A DNA stretch of 18,883 nucleotides. Origin: Candidatus Cloacimonadota bacterium (lineage in GTDB: Bacteria; Cloacimonadota; Cloacimonadia; Cloacimonadales; TCS61). The DNA is taken from contig QMNP01000004.1 of NCBI GenBank assembly GCA_003647825.1, positions 1 to 18,883 on the forward strand. The letters run 5' to 3'. The notes beneath the pieces were generated by a model, which ran no database searches, was not told where the DNA came from, and saw nothing but the letters and a program-made list of their open reading frames with translations. Positions 7,361 to 12,817 of this stretch are shown piece by piece. The position numbers and the translations under genes are program-made. The stretch's first letter is position 1. Every line of letters begins with the position of its first letter.

Positions 7361-8683
7361 ATGTTCAATAGCTTAACTGAGCGGTTTGATGCTATCTTTA
7401 AAAAGCTGAAAGGCCAGGGAAAACTATCCGAACAGAACATCAAAGATTCGATGCGAGAAGTTCGGCGTGCTCTGCTGGAAGCTGATGTAAATTTCAAGAT
7501 CGTTAAAAACTTCATTGATGAAGTCAGTAAGAAAGCTGTTGGCACAGAGGTAATGAAAAGCCTTACTCCCGGTCATCAAGTAGTGAAGATAGTTCATGAA
7601 CAACTTATCAGCCTGATGGGGAATGAAAATTTCAAAGTTCGCCTGCATGAGAACAAACTCAATAAGATCATGCTGGTAGGATTGCAAGGATCAGGAAAAA
7701 CAACAACCTGCGCCAAACTTGCCAGTAACTTTCGAAAGAATTCTTTAAAACCTGCTCTGGTTGCCTGTGATATTTATCGACCGGCTGCTATTCATCAACT
7801 TAAGGTTCTGGGCGGCCAGTTGAACCTACCCGTTTTCGCAGATGAAAAAGCTAAGAACGTTTTAAAAATTGCCAAAAAAGCTGTGAAGGAAGCTGAGAAA
7901 ACCGATGCAAATCTTCTCATTTTCGATACAGCAGGTCGTTTGCATATCGATGAAAAACTAATGAAGGAATTAAGGGAACTTAAGAAATTCCTGAAACCGG
8001 ATTATATTTTCTTCGTTGCAGATGCAATGACAGGACAAGATGCCGTAACTGTAGCCAAAGAATTCAATGACCAACTGGAATTTGATGGTGTAATCTTAAC
8101 CAAGATGGATAGTGATGCCCGTGGTGGTGCAGCTCTTTCCATTCGCGCAGTTACAGATAAGCCTGTTGTTTTCGTTGGTATGGGAGAAAAGATCTCTGAT
8201 CTGGAAGAATTCCATCCCGACCGTATGGCCAGCAGAATTCTGGGTATGGGTGATGTGCTTAGTCTTATCGAAAAAGCCGAAGCAACCATCGATGCCGAAG
8301 AAGCTGAATTAATGGTTCAGAAGCTTAAAAAGAATCAATTCACATTCACCGATTTTTTGTCTCAGCTGCAGCAGATCCAGAAAATGGGACCACTGGATCA
8401 GCTTATGGGCATGATCCCGGGAGCCAGTGGAAAAGCCCTGAAAGGATTAAAAGTCGATGAAAAAGACATCAAACATATAGAAGCAATTATTTATAGTATG
8501 ACTCCCAAAGAGAGAGAAAAACCCACTCTCATAAACGGCAGCAGAAGATTTCGAATTGCCAAGGGCAGCGGAACTTCTATACAGGAAGTTAATCGTCTTC
8601 TAAAACAGTTTGATCAAATGAAAAAAATGATGAAAAACTTTAGTGGCAATAAAGCCATGAAAAGTGGAATGCTTCCATTCTAA
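7361..8683 (+). CDS. ffh: Signal recognition particle protein Ffh
   Basis: Ffh is the SRP54-type GTPase. It binds 4.5S RNA and signal sequences and delivers nascent membrane proteins to FtsY. The 440-residue protein has the N domain (about 1-90, with the REVRRALLEADVNF motif). The GTPase domain follows, with P-loop GLQGSGKTTT at residues 107-116, DTAGR from D189 and TKMD at 247-250. The C-terminal M domain (about 300-440) is Met-rich with the RNA-binding segment GSGTSIQEVNRLLKQF. It lies 8 bp after rpe. In many bacteria ffh is followed by rpsP, as here. No 4.5S RNA gene is seen in the window. Confidence 0.98.
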   Translation: MFNSLTERFDAIFKKLKGQGKLSEQNIKDSMREVRRALLEADVNFKIVKNFIDEVSKKAVGTEVMKSLTPGHQVVKIVHEQLISLMGNENFKVRLHENKLNKIMLVGLQGSGKTTTCAKLASNFRKNSLKPALVACDIYRPAAIHQLKVLGGQLNLPVFADEKAKNVLKIAKKAVKEAEKTDANLLIFDTAGRLHIDEKLMKELRELKKFLKPDYIFFVADAMTGQDAVTVAKEFNDQLEFDGVILTKMDSDARGGAALSIRAVTDKPVVFVGMGEKISDLEEFHPDRMASRILGMGDVLSLIEKAEATIDAEEAELMVQKLKKNQFTFTDFLSQLQQIQKMGPLDQLMGMIPGASGKALKGLKVDEKDIKHIEAIIYSMTPKEREKPTLINGSRRFRIAKGSGTSIQEVNRLLKQFDQMKKMMKNFSGNKAMKSGMLPF

Positions 8684-8848
8684 AGAAGCAATATTTTAAA
8701 AGAGTGATTTTGTGGCACAAAGGTAACAGTAAATATTATTAAGTTATTAGAATTCTTGCAGTTACTAAAAAATGCTTGACGGCATAAGTGCAAAAAAAAT
8801 TAATCCATTTTGTTTTATAAAGACATATGGAAAAGATAAGGAGTTGAA
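8684..8848 (+). promoter_or_regulatory. ffh-rpsP intergenic region with operator-like palindrome and possible promoter
   Basis: This 165-bp gap is the largest on the + strand within the translation run. It holds a 13-bp palindrome (TTTGTG-G-CACAAA, 8709-8721). TTGACG at 8776-8781 is a good match to a -35 box, with a weak TTAATC 18 bp downstream (8800-8805). TATAAA at 8816-8821 could be an alternative -10 but lacks a partner. The rpsP ribosome binding site AAGGAG is at 8838-8843. No rho-independent terminator follows ffh, so this looks like an internal promoter or regulated leader. The assignment is tentative. Confidence 0.4.
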
Positions 8849-9481
8849 ATGGTAAAGCTTAGGCTTAAAAGAATGGGCTCAATAAACAAGCCTTTTTATA
8901 GAATCGTTACCCTCGATTCACGCAAGAAAAGAGATGGTATATATCTTGAATCTATCGGGTATTATGATCCTAAAACAGATCCTTTCACATTAAAAGTAAA
9001 TGTGGATAGAGCATTATATTGGTTAGGCGTTGGAGCACAACCATCCGATACAGTACGTTCATTACTGAAAAAAGCTGGCGTAATGGAGAAATTCCATAAC
9101 GCTAAATTTGAGGTAAAAGAAGAAACTGAAAAAGAAGCGGAAAAACCAGCAAAGAAAGCAGTAAAAAAAGAAAAACCTGCCAAGAAAGAAACAATAGAAA
9201 AAGAAGAAAAGAAGCCGGCTAAAAAAGTAGTAAAAAAGGATAAAGAAGAAATTATAGAAGAAAAAGCAGTAAAAGCTCCGAAGAAGACAAAAGCTGCAAA
9301 ACCAGAAGAAAAAGTAGCTGTAGAAACTGCTAAGCCAGAAGAAACAGTTGCAGAAAAATCTGCAAAACCTGTAAAAGATGTTGTAGAAACACCAGCTCCT
9401 AAAAAGGAAGAAATCAAAGAAGAAGTACCTCAACCAGTCGAAGAGAAGGAAACGAAACCGGAAGAAGAAACGAAAGCATAG
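8849..9481 (+). CDS. rpsP: Small-subunit ribosomal protein S16 with long Lys/Ala/Glu/Pro tail
   Basis: S16 is a small 30S assembly protein. Residues 1 to about 88 form a normal S16 domain: KLRLKRMGSINKPFYRIV at the start, then GIYLESIGYYDP and PSDTVRSLLKKAGV. The remaining 120 or so residues are low complexity. They carry repeated KPAKKAVKK/KPEE-type units that begin strongly basic and become progressively acidic, with no hydrophobic core. Total length is 210 against about 80-90 in most bacteria; long S16 tails are known in Bacteroidetes relatives. The start is set by AAGGAG at 8838-8843. Its stop overlaps the ribosome binding site of khpA. The tail is probably disordered and could contact rRNA or nucleic acid, but nothing in the sequence proves a role. 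Confidence 0.95.
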   Translation: MVKLRLKRMGSINKPFYRIVTLDSRKKRDGIYLESIGYYDPKTDPFTLKVNVDRALYWLGVGAQPSDTVRSLLKKAGVMEKFHNAKFEVKEETEKEAEKPAKKAVKKEKPAKKETIEKEEKKPAKKVVKKDKEEIIEEKAVKAPKKTKAAKPEEKVAVETAKPEETVAEKSAKPVKDVVETPAPKKEEIKEEVPQPVEEKETKPEEETKA

Positions 9482-9490
9482 GAGTTGCTG

Positions 9491-9721
9491 ATGAAAGAAC
9501 TCATAGAATTCGTTGTTAAAGCTTTAGTTGATGATCCTGCTGCAGTCGATATTACTGAAGTAACTGGTGATAAAGTTACCATTTATGAATTAAGATCGGC
9601 GAAAAGCGACATTGGCAAGATCATTGGCAAGCGGGGACGTACAGCCAGTGCAATTCGCACAATTATAAATGCTGTTTCTGCCAGACAAGGTAAAAGAGCG
9701 GTACTGGAAATTATCGAATAA
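9491..9721 (+). CDS. khpA: KH-domain RNA-binding protein KhpA
   Basis: The 76-residue protein is a single type II KH domain with the GKIIGKRGR loop (residues 42-50) that grips single-stranded RNA. KhpA acts with KhpB/Jag as a post-transcriptional regulator in Firmicutes, where it affects cell division. I chose ATG 9491 over TTG 9485, because AGGAG at 9480-9484 gives a 6-bp spacer to the ATG and family members begin MKELIEFVVKALV. The ribosome binding site overlaps the rpsP stop. The rpsP-khpA-rimM-trmD-rplS order is widely conserved, implying a ribosome-associated function. No khpB/jag is seen in this window. Confidence 0.93.
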   Translation: MKELIEFVVKALVDDPAAVDITEVTGDKVTIYELRSAKSDIGKIIGKRGRTASAIRTIINAVSARQGKRAVLEIIE

Positions 9722-10222
9722 ATGCAGATCAAAGACCTTGTTGCCATTGGCAAACTTGGTAACTGTTTACACAAAAACGGATTTATATCTTTTAAAGAAG
9801 CTGAGAATTTTGAGCTTTTTTTTCTAAAAAATATATTTTTGCTCTTTACAGACAATAGAGTGCGTTACGTAGAAGTAATTGATCTTGAAACCGACAACGG
9901 GATCAAGATCAGGATTGATGATGATGAAATTGCTATGGATGTTGTAGAAGATGGCAATGTCCAGGTTATGCTGGCAAAAGAAGATATCAAGCAATTACAG
10001 CAAGAAAACGATGTTATTGATCTGGTTGGAATACCAGTGGTTTTTGAAGGAAATGAAATTGGATTTGTTACTGAATCTTTTTTTAATGGAGCTCATGAAG
10101 TAATCTCTTTTGAAAATGAAAATGGCAAGGAGATCATGATTCCTTTAGTAGAAGCTTATGTTATTGGAATTGATGAGAATGGTCTGAACCTGAAAGGTAT
10201 CGAAGGATTTCTGGAATTATGA
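9722..10222 (+). CDS. rimM: Ribosome maturation factor RimM (divergent N-terminal domain)
   Basis: RimM binds S19 and helps mature the 30S head. The 166-residue protein keeps the RimM plan, an N-terminal beta domain (about 1-85) and a C-terminal PRC barrel (about 95-166). The PRC part is clear: DLVGIPVVF, then EIGFVTESFFNGAHEVISF, GKEIMIPLVEAYV and the closing IEGFLEL. The N-terminal signature, usually a Gly-rich hGlxGEV loop, is degenerate here and reads IGKLGNCLHKNGFISF. The gene starts immediately after the khpA stop with no spacer and no clear Shine-Dalgarno sequence, so it depends on coupling. It overlaps trmD by 4 bp. Position and C-terminal domain make the call secure despite the weak N-terminus. 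Confidence 0.9.
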   Translation: MQIKDLVAIGKLGNCLHKNGFISFKEAENFELFFLKNIFLLFTDNRVRYVEVIDLETDNGIKIRIDDDEIAMDVVEDGNVQVMLAKEDIKQLQQENDVIDLVGIPVVFEGNEIGFVTESFFNGAHEVISFENENGKEIMIPLVEAYVIGIDENGLNLKGIEGFLEL

Positions 10223-10899
10223 AAATTCATGTATTAACGCTATTCCCTGATATGTTCACAAATTTCCTGCAGGAAAGTATGGTCGGAATTGCTCTCAAAC
10301 AAAAAGCAATCGAAGTTAATTTGATTGATATCAGAGATTTTGCTCATGATAAGCATCGCACAACAGACGACTATCCTTATGGTGGTGGTGCTGGAATGGT
10401 GATGAAACCAGAACCATTGTACGAAGCGATCTTGTTTGCAAAACAGGGAAAGGAAATTCCTGTGATCTATTTTACTCCACAGGGAAAATTACTGAAACAG
10501 CCAACAGTTTTTGAATACAGCAAAATTGACGAACTAATAATTTTATGCGGTCGTTATAAAGAGATTGATCAGCGAATAAGAGACACATTGGTAACTGTAG
10601 AATTTTCAATTGGAGATTATGTACTTTCCGGAGGAGAAATTCCGGCAATGGTGTTCATCGATGCTGTTGCTCGTTTGCAGAAAGGTGTTCTGGGTGATAT
10701 TGATTCTGCTTTAACCGATTCTCATCAAAATGGTATTCTTGGTTGTCCACATTACACCAGACCACCGGAATTCAATGGTTTAAAGGTTCCTGATGTTCTG
10801 ATATCGGGTAATCATAAAAAGATTGAAGAATGGCGAGCAGAAAAAGCTCTGGAGATTACCCGCAAAAACAGACCTGACCTGCTGGGAAATGATGAGTAA
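10219..10899 (+). CDS. trmD: tRNA (guanine-37-N1)-methyltransferase TrmD, FCB-type variant
   Basis: TrmD is a SPOUT (knotted) methyltransferase that makes m1G37 in tRNAs and prevents +1 frameshifting. The 226-residue protein starts IHVLTLFPDMF and has DDYPYGGGAGMVM, the knot segment SIGDYVLSGGEIP and SGNHKKIEEWR. The residues equivalent to E. coli R154 and D169 are present as R152 and D167. Two usually acidic positions differ. The motif GRYEGID reads GRYKEID here, so E116 is K114, and D177 in LLDCPHYTRP is G175. From memory, Bacteroidetes TrmD proteins show the same kind of changes, so this looks like a lineage form rather than a dead enzyme. It overlaps rimM by 4 bp and the next methyltransferase gene by 8 bp. 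Confidence 0.95.
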   Translation: MKIHVLTLFPDMFTNFLQESMVGIALKQKAIEVNLIDIRDFAHDKHRTTDDYPYGGGAGMVMKPEPLYEAILFAKQGKEIPVIYFTPQGKLLKQPTVFEYSKIDELIILCGRYKEIDQRIRDTLVTVEFSIGDYVLSGGEIPAMVFIDAVARLQKGVLGDIDSALTDSHQNGILGCPHYTRPPEFNGLKVPDVLISGNHKKIEEWRAEKALEITRKNRPDLLGNDE

Positions 10900-11470
10900 T
10901 TTGTATTTGGGACTTGTGCATTATCCGGTATATAATAAATTCGGTGATATTGTTACAACTTCGATCACAAACCTCGATGTTCATGATATAGCTAGAAGCT
11001 GCCGGACATTCGGTATAAAAAAATATTTCATAATCAATCCATTACAAACGCAAGAAGAAATGATGCGGCGTATATTAAAATTTTGGGAAAGCGATATTGC
11101 CAGCAGTTACAACCCTGATAGAGTTGATGCTCTCTCGGTAATTGAATTTGTTAAAGATATTGATGCCGCAATTACAGAAGTAAAATCACAGGAAGGAAAT
11201 TGTGTTGTAATTACTACTACAGCAGCAAAACTGCAAAACCAGATAAACTTTGAAAAATGCAGTAAAATTGATAAACCAGTTTTGCTATTATTTGGTACGG
11301 GCAACGGTTTAGCAAAATCTGTTCACGAAATGGCAGATAATGTGTTGGAACCTATAGAAGGAGTTGGCAATTACAACCACCTTTCCGTACGCAGTGCTGT
11401 AGCTATAATTTTACACAAACTTGCTTCCGAAAAATATAGGAGGAACAATGGATGTAATTCACGAAGTTAA
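10892..11470 (+). CDS. SPOUT-family SAM-dependent RNA methyltransferase (TM1570 / PF09936-like)
   Basis: The 192-residue protein matches the family found between trmD and rplS in Thermotoga and Aquifex relatives. The N-terminus (LYLGLVHYPVYNKFG, then DVHDIARSCRTF) and the C-terminal knot (FGTGNGL at residues 134-140, LEPIEG, YNHLSVRSA at 161-169) are distinctive of SPOUT enzymes. The family motif is usually GTGWGL, but here Trp is Asn. The exact RNA substrate is not known to me. The context points to tRNA or rRNA. ATG 10892 is preferred; ATG 10889 is an alternative one codon upstream. The frame extends further upstream, but that part is the shadow of trmD. The gene overlaps trmD by 8 bp and rplS by 23 bp. 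Confidence 0.88.
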   Translation: MSNLYLGLVHYPVYNKFGDIVTTSITNLDVHDIARSCRTFGIKKYFIINPLQTQEEMMRRILKFWESDIASSYNPDRVDALSVIEFVKDIDAAITEVKSQEGNCVVITTTAAKLQNQINFEKCSKIDKPVLLLFGTGNGLAKSVHEMADNVLEPIEGVGNYNHLSVRSAVAIILHKLASEKYRRNNGCNSRS

Positions 11471-11795
11471 TAAGGACCAGATAAGAACTGATTTTCCTAC
11501 AACCAGTGTTGGAGATACCATTAAGGTTCATTACAAGATCAAAGAAGGATCTAAAGAAAGAATTCAGATATTCCAGGGAATCGTGATCCAGAAAAGAGGA
11601 GCACAAATTTCCCAGACCTTTACTGTTCGTAAGATCAGTAATGGTGTTGCCGTAGAACGTATTTTCCCGCTTCACTCACCAAATATCGATAAGATCGAAG
11701 TGGTACGTTTCGGTCGTGTACGAAGGGCTAAACTCTTTTATCTTCGCAAAGCCAAAGGTAAGGCTGCCAGGGTTCAAGAGAAAAAAAGATATTAA
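11448..11795 (+). CDS. rplS: Large-subunit ribosomal protein L19
   Basis: L19 lies at the 30S-50S interface. The 115-residue protein has the standard length and signatures: FPTTSVGDTIKVHYKI at the start, then RIQIFQGIVIQKRG, QTFTVRKISNGVAVERIFPL and the basic C-terminal RRAKLFYLRKAKGKAAR. ATG 11448 is preferred over upstream frames because AGGAGGA (11438-11444) precedes it closely and the family begins at about this point. Its 5' end overlaps the methyltransferase gene by 23 bp. It is the last gene of the long + strand run and is followed directly by a strong terminator. Confidence 0.97.
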   Translation: MDVIHEVNKDQIRTDFPTTSVGDTIKVHYKIKEGSKERIQIFQGIVIQKRGAQISQTFTVRKISNGVAVERIFPLHSPNIDKIEVVRFGRVRRAKLFYLRKAKGKAARVQEKKRY

Positions 11796-11802
11796 GAGAA
11801 TT

Positions 11803-11836
11803 AAAAAAGGGAAGCTGAGAAAGCTTCCCTTTTTTT
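11803..11836 (+). terminator. Rho-independent terminator after rplS, probably bidirectional
   Basis: GGGAAGCT (11809-11816) pairs perfectly with AGCTTCCC (11822-11829) around a GAGAA loop. Six A residues precede the stem and seven T residues follow it (11830-11836). The stem begins 13 bp after the rplS stop. Because the A-run and T-run are symmetric, the same element reads as a terminator on the - strand too. It could stop the convergent kinase-phospholipase transcript that ends at 11982. Confidence 0.93.
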
Positions 11837-11981
11837 GTGCATAATTTTATTCCTTTCTTACGAACTCACTTAAGCTTCGGAAATACTAATTCGAAATTGT
11901 TCTTTTAATGCTCTAACATAGTGCTCAATAGTTCTCTTCACAATTTATAATCCAATGCCGGTATTTCTTTAAGATTCAGAT
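11837..11981. other. Convergent intergenic region, no clear gene
   Basis: These 145 bp separate the rplS terminator from the - strand phospholipase stop. I see no promoter or RNA structure. A 23-codon - strand frame opening with GTG (11941 down to 11870) encodes IEHYVRALKEQFRIS-like sequence with an in-frame stop just upstream. Joined to another frame it could be the relic of a decayed gene, but this is too short to support. Confidence 0.3.
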
Positions 11982-12815
11982 TTATAACTTTCTTTTACAC
12001 TTTATAGATAAAGTTCCACTTGGATATTCAATAAGCTTATAGGCTCTATCGTTACGAATTTTAGAATTCAATCTCTGCAGCAATCTGGCATTTTTTGCAG
12101 TTTGTTGAAAGCACTTAGCTTTTTTTTCAAAACCAAGGAATAGATTAGCAATATTCATTGCAGCAGTGGATATGCAGGTCTCAACAATTTCTTTGGAATT
12201 CATCCATCTGTCAGATTTCACTTTTCCCTTTTTCAAGTAATATCTATCAATCAGATCATCGTAAAATCCATTTATCTCATAAATTTGAAAAGTGAAAAAA
12301 CCAAATGGGTCATTGATGCGATGCCGTCTTTGCGGAATAAATTGAAATCCTTCCAAATGTAAACGAGTATCTGCTTCCAGAATTTTGTGCACTGTCTCTT
12401 CATCATTAAATCGATATTTTCCATCAGTGTGCAATGGTTGGTGCAGATCGGCAATGTAGTGTGAAAGAACTCCTAATTCAAAGATGAAAGCTTTTAAAGT
12501 TGTATCGAGAAGTGCAGACAAAAATGGTGCTATCTTATCATGCAATATAATCTTATCAGGATTTTGCAGCATATTTTCGATGAGAACAATTTCTTTTCCT
12601 ATTTTCTGGATAATTTTACCAGAATGAATTCCATATGCATTGGGAGTGCAATTATAATAGTGATTTGTAAAATCTTTAAATATCCGATCTGGAGCTTCAA
12701 TTCCCAAAATAAATAATTCCTGATGTACTTTAAGCAGATTTACAAAAGTTTTATTGCATTTCTGTAAAGCTAATGATGTTATCTTCTGATGTGTCCTGCT
12801 ATCCCATAGCCACAT
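11982..12815 (-). CDS. Zinc-dependent phospholipase C / S1-P1 nuclease superfamily protein without signal peptide
   Basis: The 277-residue protein carries the trinuclear-zinc motif of this superfamily. W2/W4 and H9 lie at the N-terminus (WDSRTHQKIT), D43 in APDR, H52 in NHYYN, then H119, D123, H129, H143 and E147 around SHYIADLHQPLHT. The last five have exactly the spacing of the Bacillus cereus phospholipase C ligands (118/122/128/142/146). The W4-to-H9 spacing is instead like P1 nuclease. Substrate could be a phospholipid, nucleic acid or something else. Known family members are secreted and use the mature N-terminal Trp amine as a ligand. Here a stop codon lies six codons upstream, so no signal peptide is possible and the protein should be cytosolic. 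It starts 2 bp after the sensor kinase stop, so the two are surely co-expressed. The C-terminus is Lys/Arg-rich. Confidence 0.8.
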   Translation of the reverse strand: MWLWDSRTHQKITSLALQKCNKTFVNLLKVHQELFILGIEAPDRIFKDFTNHYYNCTPNAYGIHSGKIIQKIGKEIVLIENMLQNPDKIILHDKIAPFLSALLDTTLKAFIFELGVLSHYIADLHQPLHTDGKYRFNDEETVHKILEADTRLHLEGFQFIPQRRHRINDPFGFFTFQIYEINGFYDDLIDRYYLKKGKVKSDRWMNSKEIVETCISTAAMNIANLFLGFEKKAKCFQQTAKNARLLQRLNSKIRNDRAYKLIEYPSGTLSIKCKRKL

Positions 12816-12817
12816 AT

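Noticed and set aside
8962..9433. Two long - strand reading frames opposite rpsP (151 and 123 codons)
   Set aside because: They are the complement of the Lys/Glu/Ala-rich S16 tail, which is purine-rich and has few stop codons in any frame. Their products are Phe/Ser-rich low complexity with no domain or ribosome binding site.
9113..9478. Tandem DNA repeat or CRISPR-like array within rpsP
   Set aside because: The repetition is at the level of Lys/Ala/Glu/Pro codons, with no constant repeat and spacer lengths.
10823..10891. Longer N-terminus for the RNA methyltransferase
   Set aside because: The extra residues are the out-of-frame reading of the trmD 3' end and do not resemble the family, which begins near LYLGLVHYP.
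11870..11941. 23-codon - strand frame resembling part of an antitoxin or HTH protein
   Set aside because: It is too short, has no ribosome binding site, and has a stop just upstream. At most it is a gene relic; recorded as unsupported.
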